Shown piece by piece: positions 51,486-60,118 of a stretch of 64,000 bases of DNA (its first letter is position 1; each line of letters opens with the position of its first letter). The stretch lies in the NCBI GenBank assembly GCA_003574885.1, contig PJFC01000001.1, forward strand, positions 806,001 to 870,000, given 5' to 3'. Source of the stretch: Geobacter sp. (lineage in GTDB: Bacteria > Desulfobacterota > Desulfuromonadia > Geobacterales > Geobacteraceae). The notes beneath the pieces are model-generated. The model was not told the origin of the DNA, ran no database searches, and saw only the letters and a list, made by a program, of their open reading frames with translations. A program made the translations under genes and the position numbers.

Positions 51486-53912
51486 GTGTCACGCGAAAAC
51501 TTCAAGGTACCTGTCGCACAACTGAGATGGGAATGCGATCCCAACCAGTTTGACTTTAACACTACTGCCGACCTGAATGAACTGGAAGGATCCATTGGTC
51601 AGGAACGGGCTCTCAAGTCCATCGATTTCGGCCTCGACATGCGTGATGGCGGGTTCAACCTCTTTCTGGCGGGAGAGCCGGGGACCGGGCGCAGTTCAAC
51701 CATCAAGAACCTGCTGAAGAAGCGGGCCAAGGCCGAGCCGCCTCCACAGGACTGGTGCTATGTCTATAACTTCAAAAATCCTGATCTCCCCCTGGCTTTG
51801 GCTCTTTCCGCCGGCATGGGAAGCGAACTGGCCGGGGACATGAAAGAGCTTTTGGAGAACATGCGCAACGTCATACCCAAAGCCCTGGACAGCAAGGAGT
51901 ACGAGACCAACAAGTCGGCCATCGTCGAGGAGTATCAGGAAAAGAACGGTGAATTGTTCGGCCGTTTGGAGCAGGAAGCGGAATCGAAGGGGTTTTCCCT
52001 GCAACGGACCGTCTCTGGTCTGGTGATGGTCCCCCAGAAGGAGGGGCGCAACTACACCCAGGAAGAGTACGAGGCGCTGGAGAAAGCGGAACGGGACAAG
52101 ATCGACGAGGCGGGGAAGGAACTGACCGAGAAGCTCAACGATGTACTCCGCCAGGTGCGGGAGAACGAGAAGGCGACCAAGGATACCCTGTCACAGCTCG
52201 ACCGGGACCTGGGTCTGGCCGCCGTCGGCCACCACATCGAGCCACTCAAGGAGAAGTATGCCTCCTACGGAAAGGTCATTACCTACCTGGAGTCGGTGCA
52301 GGAGGATATTCTCCTCAACCTGGAGGATTTCAAGGAGCAGCAGCCCCAGCAATCCCCCATTCCCGGTCTCAAGCTGCCGCGCCAGGAGCCTTCCTTCGAA
52401 CGTTACCAGGTGAACGTCTTTGTCGATAACAAGGGGGTGGAAGGGGCGCCGGTGATCTTCGAGGCGAATCCCACTTACAATAACCTGTTCGGCCGGATCG
52501 AGCACATCATGCAGATGGGAGGAGTGGCCACCACCAACTTCACCCTGGCTAAACCCGGGGCGCTCCACCGGGCCAACGGCGGTTACCTGATCGTCGATGC
52601 CCGGGAGGTTCTCATCAATCCGTTTGCCTGGGATGCGCTGAAACGTTGCATCCGCAGCGGCGAGATCAGGATCGAGGACGTGCTTGAGCAGTATCGCTTC
52701 ATGTCCATCGCTTCCCTGAAACCCGAGCCAATCCCGCTCCAGACCAAGATTATCATGATTGGTTCCCCCTGGATCTACTATCTCCTTTTCTACATGGAGC
52801 CGGACTACCGGAAGTTTTTCAAGGTGAAGGCGGACTTCGACAGCCGCATTGCCCGGACGCCCGAAATTATGAAGGATTACGCCCTGTTCGTTGCCACTCA
52901 CTGCAGGAGCGAGAATCTCCTTCACTTCGACCGGAGCGGGGTGGCAGGGCTGCTCGAATACTCGGCACGGCTGGTGGAGGATCAGGAGCGGCTTTCTTCC
53001 CAGTTCATGGAAGTTGCTGATCTGATCCGGGAGGCGAGCTACTGGGCAGGTCAGCAACAGAACTCCGTCGTGACCCGTGAGCACGTGCGAAAGGCGATCG
53101 ATGAAAAGATCTACCGGAGCAACCGGATCGAGGAGCGGATGCAGGAAATGTTCGACGACGGGACAATTCTCTGCGACACGGAGGGAAGCGAGGTAGGGCA
53201 GATCAACGGGCTGTCGGTCCTCACCATCGGTGACTACATGTTCGGCCGACCATCCCGTGTAACCGCCCGCACCTATATCGGCAAGGGGGGTATGGTCAAT
53301 ATCGAACGTGAGGTGAAGCTCTCCGGACCGATCCACGACAAGGGAGTACTCATCCTTACCGGTTACCTGGGGGGAAAGTTTGCTCACGACAAGCCCCTCT
53401 CCTTTTCCGCCTCAATCTGCTTCGAGCAGTCCTACGAGGGGGTGGAGGGGGACAGCGCTTCATCCACCGAGCTCTATTCACTTCTGTCTTCCCTTTCAGG
53501 CGTGCCGATCCGGCAGGGTATTGCTGTAACCGGCAGCGTCAATCAGCTCGGGAAAGTACAACCCATTGGCGGGGTGAACTACAAGATCGAGGGGTTCTAC
53601 GCAGTCTGCAAGGCCAAGGGGCTCACGGGAGAGCAGGGGGTAATGATCCCGTCAAGCAACCTGCGCCATCTCATGCTCAAGGACGAGGTGCTTGAGGCGG
53701 TAAGAGCGGGCAAGTTTCACCTCTGGAGCGTGTCCACCATCGATCAGGGGATCGAGATCCTGACCGGTGTTACGGCCGGGGAACAACAGCCGGATGGCGG
53801 TTATCCGGAGGGGAGCATCAATTATCTGGTTGACAAACGGTTGCGTGAAATGCTCGAAAATATGAAGAAATTCAGCGCTCCTGCTGAAAAGGAGGAGAAG
53901 GAAAAGCATTGA
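51486..53912 (+). CDS. LonC-like AAA+ protease (Lon-related, AAA_32 type)
   Basis: This 808-residue protein has a degenerate P-loop (GEPGTGRSS), a long helical coiled region (about 120-290, Glu/Lys-rich), a second AAA-like part and a C-terminal Lon protease domain with S657 (GDSASS) and K700 (NYKIEGF), 43 residues apart as in Lon. That is the layout of the LonC/AAA_32 group, which may work with weak or no ATP use. The start is GTG (51486) behind a perfect AAGGAGG site; the frame is open 33 codons further upstream. A strong promoter for the next gene overlaps its stop. Confidence 0.9.
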   Translation: MSRENFKVPVAQLRWECDPNQFDFNTTADLNELEGSIGQERALKSIDFGLDMRDGGFNLFLAGEPGTGRSSTIKNLLKKRAKAEPPPQDWCYVYNFKNPDLPLALALSAGMGSELAGDMKELLENMRNVIPKALDSKEYETNKSAIVEEYQEKNGELFGRLEQEAESKGFSLQRTVSGLVMVPQKEGRNYTQEEYEALEKAERDKIDEAGKELTEKLNDVLRQVRENEKATKDTLSQLDRDLGLAAVGHHIEPLKEKYASYGKVITYLESVQEDILLNLEDFKEQQPQQSPIPGLKLPRQEPSFERYQVNVFVDNKGVEGAPVIFEANPTYNNLFGRIEHIMQMGGVATTNFTLAKPGALHRANGGYLIVDAREVLINPFAWDALKRCIRSGEIRIEDVLEQYRFMSIASLKPEPIPLQTKIIMIGSPWIYYLLFYMEPDYRKFFKVKADFDSRIARTPEIMKDYALFVATHCRSENLLHFDRSGVAGLLEYSARLVEDQERLSSQFMEVADLIREASYWAGQQQNSVVTREHVRKAIDEKIYRSNRIEERMQEMFDDGTILCDTEGSEVGQINGLSVLTIGDYMFGRPSRVTARTYIGKGGMVNIEREVKLSGPIHDKGVLILTGYLGGKFAHDKPLSFSASICFEQSYEGVEGDSASSTELYSLLSSLSGVPIRQGIAVTGSVNQLGKVQPIGGVNYKIEGFYAVCKAKGLTGEQGVMIPSSNLRHLMLKDEVLEAVRAGKFHLWSVSTIDQGIEILTGVTAGEQQPDGGYPEGSINYLVDKRLREMLENMKKFSAPAEKEEKEKH

Positions 53913-53937
53913 CTACGGTTTTTGCATTAATTAGAAT
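53909..53937 (+). promoter_or_regulatory. Sigma-70 promoter of the response-regulator gene
   Basis: TTGACT and TAGAAT are spaced by 17 bp. The -35 box overlaps the stop codon of the LonC-like gene. The start would be near 53944. Confidence 0.7.
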
Positions 53938-54010
53938 AAGGGCGGTTCGGGTTCAACGCGAATAGAGATGTGCAGCGATTTCTTGGGTGGAAGATTGGGG
54001 AGGGGCCGCA

Positions 54011-54712
54011 TTGAAGGTTCTGCTGGTAGACGATGTCAAGCTGTTCATCGAACTGGAAAAGAGTTTTCTCGCCGGTTCGGATGTCACAATACTTACTGCC
54101 GGTGACGGTGAGGAGGCGCTGGAGATTGTCCGGAGGGAACGGCCGGATCTGATCTTTCTCGACCTGCACATGCCGAAGATGAACGGTGTGGCCTGCTGTA
54201 CCGCCATCAAATCGGACCCTGACCTCCTCTTTATCCCGGTTATCATGGTGACCACTGCGGGGCGGGAAGAGGAGATCGAGCTCTGCAACAAGGCGGGGTG
54301 TGACGATTATCTTACCAAACCGGTTGAGCGGAGCGCCTTTCTGGAAAAGGCCCGCTCCTTCCTGCCTGAGATTGAGCGGCGGGAGGCGAGATTCCCGCTC
54401 CAGACCCCCGCCCTCTTCAGGGATAGTAAGGGAGTCTGTACGGCAGCAGTTGCCGACATCAGTAACGGTGGCATCTACCTGTCGTCAGATTACCCCGTTA
54501 CCCAGAACGACACGATGGAGCTGGCCTTTTTTCTTCCCGGCCGCGATGTGGGGGTGATCAGCATCACGGGGAGGGTTGCCTGGCTCAACAGTGGCAAAAC
54601 CCGCAAGAAATGGGATATGCCGGTCGGTTTCGGGTTGGAGTACACCACTATCAGTGATGATGCTCGCCGGGCGATCCAGGAGCTGATCGACAGCCGCGAC
54701 GAGGAGGAGTAG
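54011..54712 (+). CDS. Response regulator with C-terminal PilZ domain
   Basis: This 233-residue protein has a receiver domain (1-118) with the acidic pocket (V-D-D), phospho-acceptor D51 and conserved K103 (LTKP), joined to a PilZ domain (about 122-225). The PilZ domain has the RREAR (RxxxR) and DISNGG (DxSxxG) motifs that bind cyclic di-GMP. It joins phosphorylation and cyclic di-GMP signals. The best start is TTG (54011), preceded by GGGAGGGG; no ATG in frame is well placed. It has its own promoter. Confidence 0.92.
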   Translation: MKVLLVDDVKLFIELEKSFLAGSDVTILTAGDGEEALEIVRRERPDLIFLDLHMPKMNGVACCTAIKSDPDLLFIPVIMVTTAGREEEIELCNKAGCDDYLTKPVERSAFLEKARSFLPEIERREARFPLQTPALFRDSKGVCTAAVADISNGGIYLSSDYPVTQNDTMELAFFLPGRDVGVISITGRVAWLNSGKTRKKWDMPVGFGLEYTTISDDARRAIQELIDSRDEEE

Positions 54713-54741
54713 GGCGGCACGTGATCGCCCGTTTCAAGCTA

Positions 54742-55833
54742 TTACAGCAGCGCGTCTATGGCGGCGAAGTTCAGGTAGGTCTCGGCGGTCGACTGGAGAA
54801 GTTCCAACTTCTCATGGTCATCCGCCGTTATTTTTGAAACGTGGTCCAGGAGCTTGGTAAAGACCTGGGCGGTAGTCTCTTCGATGCGGATGTAGGGGAC
54901 GCCGCTCTCGTCAAGGATCTTCTGGGTTACGGCTGAAATGGCAGTGTGCCCCGGAATGACCAGCCCGGCGATCTTGTCGCGGTAGGCGGGTATGTGGTAG
55001 AGGGATGCGGTGGTGACGAGCAGTTCGTCACGGGAACTGGTGGTGATGAGGAGTGTGGAATTCTGCAGGCCGTCAATCACCACCTGGGACGATGCAGCCC
55101 CCAGCTGGATATGGTGGGCGATCCGGTGCAGTTGCGTCGAGTCTCCCCTGAGGGGTTGGCCGAGACGGCGTGCCAGGTTCTGGAGCGTTGGGTTGGCTAG
55201 GATTGGTGAGTAATCGAAGGCACCGGCTACCCGAATGCCGCTCCCGGCGAAGGCCTTCTGCAGGTATCCCAGTGATGATGCACGTTTCTCGGGGATGAGC
55301 TTGTTGACGAGCAGCATCTGCAGCGCTGCCCCTTCCCTCTCATAGAGTCCCAGGTTCAGCCGGACCGAATCGATCACGTTGCCGATCCCCCCTCCCGCCA
55401 CCATTACCACCGGCGCATTCAGCAGTTTTGCCACCTGGGCGTTGTTCAGCCCGATTACCGACCCCACTCCGCCGTGTCCCGCCCCTTCGATGATGAGAAA
55501 GTCGTTCTTTGCCTCCAGCTCCCGACACGCCTCCCGGAGTTTTTCGACTGCGGCGTCAGATGCCAGTTCGCCGTCAATGAAGCGCTTGGTGGACCCCTTT
55601 GTCAGGACGACCGGCGACATGAGACGGCAGTCCTCCTCCAGCCCGTAGAGCTGCGCCATGAGCACCGCATCCTTGTCCATCGGTACACCGTTGAAGGTGA
55701 CGCACTTGGGGCCGATGGCCTTCATGAAGCCTACCCGGCCGTACTTCCGGCGGGCGAGATGCATGAGGGAGACACTGACCGTAGTTTTGCCGCAGTTCTG
55801 CCCGGTAGCGGCCACGAAGAGTTTTCTGCACAT
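54742..55833 (-). CDS. BioD-like P-loop protein with DRTGG domain
   Basis: This 363-residue cytoplasmic protein opens with a dethiobiotin-synthetase-like P-loop (A-A-T-G-Q-N-C-G-K-T-T) and continues with I-I-E-G-A-G-H-G-G-V-G-S and V-A-G-G-G-I-G-N, typical of the AAA_26 group. It is followed by a DRTGG-type domain (about 215-330, L-I-T-T-S-S-R-D-E-L), as in the N-terminal regulatory part of long phosphotransacetylases. No phosphotransacetylase catalytic domain is present. The start at 55833 has an AAAGGA site. It is divergent from the cytochrome gene. The function is not known. Confidence 0.8.
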   Translation of the reverse strand: MCRKLFVAATGQNCGKTTVSVSLMHLARRKYGRVGFMKAIGPKCVTFNGVPMDKDAVLMAQLYGLEEDCRLMSPVVLTKGSTKRFIDGELASDAAVEKLREACRELEAKNDFLIIEGAGHGGVGSVIGLNNAQVAKLLNAPVVMVAGGGIGNVIDSVRLNLGLYEREGAALQMLLVNKLIPEKRASSLGYLQKAFAGSGIRVAGAFDYSPILANPTLQNLARRLGQPLRGDSTQLHRIAHHIQLGAASSQVVIDGLQNSTLLITTSSRDELLVTTASLYHIPAYRDKIAGLVIPGHTAISAVTQKILDESGVPYIRIEETTAQVFTKLLDHVSKITADDHEKLELLQSTAETYLNFAAIDALL

Positions 55834-55896
55834 GCCGATTCCTTTACAAACGTTCTGTTTGTAACTATAGGCCAGTGGCGAGTGGCCGGGCAACTG

Positions 55897-55920
55897 TGTA
55901 TACTCTATGATGCGTATACA
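55897..55920. promoter_or_regulatory. Inverted repeat TGTATAC-N10-GTATACA in the divergent promoter region
   Basis: Perfect 7-bp arms (55897-55903, 55914-55920) have a 10-bp spacer, 18 bp upstream of the cytochrome ATG. This could be an operator for one or both divergent genes. Confidence 0.55.
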
Positions 55921-55938
55921 ATGGAAAGAGGAGCGGAG

Positions 55939-56262
55939 ATGGTGCGGATAGAGGTCATCATGGTGCTTGCGGTGGGGCTGGTGGCATGCAGCGGCGGGAT
56001 GGACCGGGGCGAAAGCGGGCTGTCAGGGGAGGAGCTCTTTCTCCGGCATTGCAGCGGCTGCCATCCGGAAGGCGGGAACAGCAAGTATCCCCGGAAGAGC
56101 CTCGACCGCTTCACCCTGGCGGCCAACGGCATTCATACCGCCGATGACATAGTGGATGTCATGCGCCACCCCGATCAGGGGATGACCCGCTTCGACCGGC
56201 GAACCATCGGCGATGCCGACGCCCGGAAAATCGCCGGATATGTCCTGACAGCATTCAAGTAG
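55939..56262 (+). CDS. Small mono-haem c-type cytochrome lipoprotein
   Basis: This 107-residue lipoprotein (lipobox L-V-A-C, cysteine 17) has one haem-binding motif CSGCH (C38, C41, H42) and a later D-Q-G-M-T-R-F that may supply the distal methionine. It has class I cytochrome c length after processing and should be an envelope electron carrier. The start at 55939 has an AGGAG site; an ATG at 55921 is possible. The long upstream open frame is antisense to the DRTGG gene and is not used. Confidence 0.82.
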   Translation: MVRIEVIMVLAVGLVACSGGMDRGESGLSGEELFLRHCSGCHPEGGNSKYPRKSLDRFTLAANGIHTADDIVDVMRHPDQGMTRFDRRTIGDADARKIAGYVLTAFK

Positions 56263-56283
56263 GAAATGCTTGGAGTTTTTGCG

Positions 56284-57345
56284 TCAGAGTGCTCCCCACC
56301 AGAGCCACATCCGTGCCAGTAGGGCCGCCAGCCAGCAGCCGGCGGCATTGTCAGAGATGCGGTCCAGATGTCTGTCGTAGATATCGAGGCAGGAGGTTGT
56401 TCCCGCGCCGGGAGGGAGGTCGCGGCGGAAGTTACGGCGCATGTCCAGGACAAAGGCTAGTTGCCATGCGTTGTTTCGGATGTAGCGGCCGGTGCCCAGC
56501 CAGAGTGCTCGTCGCTCGCTGGGGGTGGTGTCGCTTATCAGTTTACCGAGTTGCTTCAGGATTGGTCGTAGTTGCAGCCTCTCCGTCTTGTCCTGTTGTT
56601 GGTAAAGTGAGGGTAGCTCGCGGAAGAACGGCTCCCATCCCTGGGCTGCGAAGTTCATGATGATGGCATTCAGTCCCTGACGTGCTGCCAGTCCCTCCGT
56701 CTCGAAACGGCGGGCCGAGGTTTCGATCTCGGCGGGGAGAAGGAGCAGACTACCCTGATGCCGGATCGTATCGGCGAGGCGGGTTTCGGCCAGCAAGGGA
56801 AGGGTCTCGTCGAACGGTCCGATACCTGAAAAGGTTTCCCTTCCCATGAGGAGCCCCTGGTCGCCATGGCTGCATTCCGGCCGGTCGAGGCGCGCCTTGC
56901 TTTCATAGTAGTAATAGGCGAGGGATGGTGTGGTGTCTTGTCGCCGGAAGCGGATGGCGAAACGTCCTGCCAGGAGTACGTCGGGGGTGGCGTATCGGTT
57001 GGCGGCAAGATGGTCAAGGCTCCGTCGGAAAGCGAGGTGGTCGGCGAAGCGGGAGTCGGCGTGGAGGAAGAGGAAGAAGGGGGCGGTCGCCACCGAGGCG
57101 CCGGTATTGAGCTGGCGGCCCCGCCCCGTACCGGTTCTGACAATGGTGACGGGAAAGGGAGCGGATACCGCCATCTGCCGAGCCAGGTCCGGCGTGCCAT
57201 CGGTTGAGCCGTCATCGCAGAGGATCAGCTCAAGCTCTACTGAGCGCTGGTCGGCCAGGCTGCGGAACAGGTCGGCCAAGCCGGCCGCTTCGTTGCGGAC
57301 CGGGATGATGACGGCGAGTTCGGGTTGTTGTGTCGGTCGGTTCAT
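56284..57345 (-). CDS. Family 2 glycosyltransferase (TIGR04283-like)
   Basis: This 353-residue protein has a GT-A glycosyltransferase domain (about 8-235): V-I-I-P-V-R-N-E-A, L-C-D-D-G-S-T-D-G-T, G-R-G-R-Q-L-N-T-G-A and the DXD-equivalent L-H-A-D-S. These match the rSAM/selenodomain-associated transferase 2 group. A C-terminal extension of about 120 residues is rich in Arg, Leu and Trp, with R-Y-I-R-N-N-A-W-Q-L-A-F. The start at 57345 is the best fit to the conserved N-terminus; the frame is open 56 codons further. The acceptor is unknown. Confidence 0.85.
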   Translation of the reverse strand: MNRPTQQPELAVIIPVRNEAAGLADLFRSLADQRSVELELILCDDGSTDGTPDLARQMAVSAPFPVTIVRTGTGRGRQLNTGASVATAPFFLFLHADSRFADHLAFRRSLDHLAANRYATPDVLLAGRFAIRFRRQDTTPSLAYYYYESKARLDRPECSHGDQGLLMGRETFSGIGPFDETLPLLAETRLADTIRHQGSLLLLPAEIETSARRFETEGLAARQGLNAIIMNFAAQGWEPFFRELPSLYQQQDKTERLQLRPILKQLGKLISDTTPSERRALWLGTGRYIRNNAWQLAFVLDMRRNFRRDLPPGAGTTSCLDIYDRHLDRISDNAAGCWLAALLARMWLWWGAL

Positions 57346-57550
57346 GGGAGGCCTTTTGCGGAGAGGGCAGTCGCGCAGGCTGATGGTGTTTGGTAGTCCA
57401 CAGCATAGCACAACCCGGAAAAATGGAGAAAGGCTTTCACTGTCTGGTGCGGCGGGTAAAGTATAGCCGACTGAGGGTGATGGACGGTATAATGACCGAA
57501 AGGATTGACTCAAAGCAGTTACACTTCACGGATTCAGAGGAAAGCCGCCG

Positions 57551-58135
57551 GTGAATTATCTCTTCCATCTCTATCTCTCCCCCGATACCCCGGCGGAACT
57601 GGTCGGGAGTATCCTGGGCGATTTCGTCAAGGGGCGTCTCGACACCACCTATGCTCCGGATATCACCCGGGGGGTTGTTCTCCACCGACGGGTGGACAGC
57701 TTCTCCCACGACCATCCTGCGGTGCGGCGAAGCCGGTTGCGTATTGACGAGGCCTATGGCCATTGCAGGGGAGTGCTTGTGGATGTCTTTTACGATCACT
57801 TCCTGGCGCGCACGTGGGAGTGCCATCACCCTCTGCCTCTTCCCGTCTTCGCGCGGTATGTTTATGCGGTCTTGGAAACCCACCTGCCCCTTCTCCCTCT
57901 TCCCATGCAGCAGATGGTAACCCGGATGATTGCCCACGACTGGCTTACCTCCTACCGGGACGAGGCAGTCATCTCCCGGGTGCTGGAAAGGCTTTCACTC
58001 CGCCTGCGGCGACCTAACCTTTTGGCGTCGGGGGCCGAGGAATTGCGGCGCAACTACGAAGGGCTGGGAGAGGATTTCGAGGAGTTCCGAAAATCGGCGG
58101 TGGCGTACGTGAACGGTCTGACAGGTGAGATCTGA
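57551..58135 (+). CDS. acpH: Acyl-carrier-protein phosphodiesterase AcpH-like
   Basis: This 194-residue protein opens M-N-Y-L-F-H-L-Y-L-S-P, then S-I-L-G-D-F-V-K-G and H-R-R-V-D-S-F-S-H, close to AcpH, which removes phosphopantetheine from ACP. The family fold is an HD-like helical bundle, and the His/Asp residues in those motifs are likely metal ligands. The start is GTG (57551) with GAGGAAA upstream. It is monocistronic and is followed by a copy of the periodic gap repeat. Confidence 0.88.
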   Translation: MNYLFHLYLSPDTPAELVGSILGDFVKGRLDTTYAPDITRGVVLHRRVDSFSHDHPAVRRSRLRIDEAYGHCRGVLVDVFYDHFLARTWECHHPLPLPVFARYVYAVLETHLPLLPLPMQQMVTRMIAHDWLTSYRDEAVISRVLERLSLRLRRPNLLASGAEELRRNYEGLGEDFEEFRKSAVAYVNGLTGEI

Positions 58136-58149
58136 CGGCTTTCAATTTT

Positions 58150-58179
58150 TGACGCAGAGGCGCCGAGACGCAAAGAAGA
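58150..58179. repeat. Periodic GACGCAGAGGCGC-type gap repeat
   Basis: A single copy of the repeat family seen near lpdA, pdhB and pdhC, here after the acpH gene. No inverted partner is visible. Confidence 0.55.
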
Positions 58180-58274
58180 GCAATTCCTACTCAATCCGTT
58201 CATGCCATTCTTGGGCATCGTTGTGTTTCTGCATTTCACAAGCGTTCCCCTGGCAAACAGGGGAGAAGCAGCAA

Positions 58275-58309
58275 TAAAAAAAGGGCCTGCAGAAATCTGC
58301 AGGCCCTTC
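58275..58309 (-). terminator. Terminator of the 12-haem cytochrome gene
   Basis: The stem AAGGGCCTGCAGA/TCTGCAGGCCCTT is followed by T residues when read on the minus strand, about 20 bp after the cytochrome stop. Confidence 0.9.
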
Positions 58310-58327
58310 GTGCTCATGATGAGCCGG

Positions 58328-59275
58328 TTACCTTTTCTTTGCCGGCTTGGCCGGAGCAGCCGATTTGGCTGTCGGTGCCTGGGTTGACCAGTGATTCAGG
58401 TCGTGGGCAATGCTGTGGCAGTCGCCGCATTTCGGGAACTTGGCCAGCATGCCGGCCGGATGCGGTACACCGTGGCAATCCTGACACTTGGGCACCATTT
58501 TGTGCTTCTCCTGGTGACAGTACACGCAGGCCAGGGTTTTGTGCTTGGAGGTACTGGCGGTGAGCAGGTCGTATGCCTTCTTGTGACAAGCAGCGCAATC
58601 CTTGGACGGCACTGTGGAAGCGTATTTAATATTCTTCGGCTGGTGAGCCTTGTGACACTTGGCACAATCGGCCTGGACCATCGTTGGTGCGTGTGGTTTG
58701 TGGCACTGGACGCACTGTGGAATTCTACCGTGGACGTTGTGGCAGGTGGAGCAGTAGAGTGCCGAGTGCTTGCTCTTGAATTCCTTCAACTGGGCGATCT
58801 GCTGGGTGTGACAGGTCACGCAGGCGTCGGTGACGTTGTTGGCGAAGGTGATATATTTGGGCTTGTGAGGATTTTTGTGACAGTTTCCGCACTGCCCCTT
58901 GAGGTTGTAGTGGGGTTTCCCTTCATGGCACTGGTTGCACTGCGGTATGTTGTTCTTCGAACTGGGGCGGTGACCCTCATGGCAGTTGGTGCAACCGACC
59001 TTCTTATGCCAGCCTCCAGCCTCTTCGATATCGGCGGGGGGGGTTGTGTGGCACTTGACGCAGTCGTCGTTGGTCAGCGGTACCTTGGCTTTTGCTGGCG
59101 CAGGTGCTGCGGTTTTGGTCGCTGGCGCAGGTGCCACTGCTTTTGCCGGCGCTGTTGCCTTGGCAGGTGCTTTTTTGGCCGGTTCAGCGGCCATTGTCTG
59201 GAACGCGGTGCCGACCATGAGCGCGGTTGCCATGGTCAGGCCGATAGCGAGCCTGACGAGTTTCGGTGTTTTCAT
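58328..59275 (-). CDS. Dodecahaem (12-CxxCH) c-type cytochrome
   Basis: This 315-residue exported cytochrome has a signal peptide (about 1-29), then an Ala/Pro/Lys-rich linker (about 30-65). Twelve CxxCH motifs follow: CVKCH, CTNCH, CNQCH, CGNCH, CVTCH, CSTCH, CVQCH, CAKCH, CAACH, CVYCH, CQDCH and CGDCH, with many extra histidines for bis-His ligation. There is about one haem per 21 residues. It is likely a periplasmic or surface electron-transfer protein; the partner is unknown. The ATG at 59275 has an AAGGAGG site. It lies behind a clear promoter and is divergent from the chromate-transporter pair. Confidence 0.93.
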   Translation of the reverse strand: MKTPKLVRLAIGLTMATALMVGTAFQTMAAEPAKKAPAKATAPAKAVAPAPATKTAAPAPAKAKVPLTNDDCVKCHTTPPADIEEAGGWHKKVGCTNCHEGHRPSSKNNIPQCNQCHEGKPHYNLKGQCGNCHKNPHKPKYITFANNVTDACVTCHTQQIAQLKEFKSKHSALYCSTCHNVHGRIPQCVQCHKPHAPTMVQADCAKCHKAHQPKNIKYASTVPSKDCAACHKKAYDLLTASTSKHKTLACVYCHQEKHKMVPKCQDCHGVPHPAGMLAKFPKCGDCHSIAHDLNHWSTQAPTAKSAAPAKPAKKR

Positions 59276-59393
59276 CGTTTCCTCCTTGTGGTTAATACTG
59301 CACATCGAATTTCACTGCAACACGGAAATGTGCTTTCCTGATGCGATATTTTCCCGGATGGGGACCATTGACAGTCGGTACACATTTGGGGAG

Positions 59394-59445
59394 ATTTTGT
59401 CATGTTTTTTGGGGTCAGTCAATGAGAAATGCATAATTGTATACA
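59394..59445 (-). promoter_or_regulatory. Promoter of the 12-haem cytochrome gene with upstream palindrome
   Basis: On the minus strand a TTGACT -35 box (59417-59422) and a CAAAAT -10 box (59394-59399) are 17 bp apart. A perfect TGTATACA palindrome (59438-59445) sits just upstream of the -35 box. Confidence 0.55.
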
Positions 59446-59563
59446 GTATGCAGAATTGACGCGGATATTGCCATGTTTGTCATGTCAACAATCTTCCAGA
59501 AGGTATATGCAGCGCGACAGGTTTTTTCTTGCCGGCCGGTGACGATGCTGCTATACATCTGCC

Positions 59564-60118
59564 ATGGAACAGCCACAACGGGTATCTCTTTTTGAAATTT
59601 TAAAGGTATTCTTTTTAATCGGGGCCACTGGCTTCGGCGGAGGGATGGCAATTGTCTCCCTCACTGAGCGGGTCTGTGTCCACGAAAAGAAGTGGGTCAG
59701 CATGGACGAGTTCATGCACGGTCTCGCCTTCGGCCAGATACTCGGGCCATTTTCTCTCAATACCTGCACCTTCGTTGGCTATTACCTGCGTGGTCCCGTC
59801 GGTGGCATCCTCGCCGCGTCAGCCTTTATCACCCCATCGTTTATCCTGGTTTGCCTGCTTTCCTGGCTCTATTTCAGGTTCCACGAGCTTCCCCAACTCC
59901 AGTCGGCGCTGAACGGAACCAATCCGGTAATCATCGCCCTCATCATTGTTGCTGCGATTGGAATGGGGCGTTCCAAGGTGCGGGGGAAGGATGCCTGGAT
60001 CATGGCTCTTGCCGCTTTTGCAGCAGCAGCCCTGTTTGATGTAAGTGCGCTGAACATCCTGGTTGCTGCGACTGTCTGGTCACTGGGCCGAAGCTGGTAC
60101 CGGCGGGAGCATCGCTGA
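59564..60118 (+). CDS. Chromate transporter, N-terminal-type half (short ChrA)
   Basis: This 184-residue membrane protein consists of one chromate-transporter domain with G-A-T-G-F-G-G-G-M-A, W-V-S-M-D-E-F-M-H-G-L-A-F-G-Q-I-L-G-P and four to six hydrophobic segments. In short-chain CHR systems two such proteins work together. Its stop overlaps the start of the partner by one base (TGATG). The substrate, chromate versus another anion, is not determined by sequence. Confidence 0.9.
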   Translation: MEQPQRVSLFEILKVFFLIGATGFGGGMAIVSLTERVCVHEKKWVSMDEFMHGLAFGQILGPFSLNTCTFVGYYLRGPVGGILAASAFITPSFILVCLLSWLYFRFHELPQLQSALNGTNPVIIALIIVAAIGMGRSKVRGKDAWIMALAAFAAAALFDVSALNILVAATVWSLGRSWYRREHR

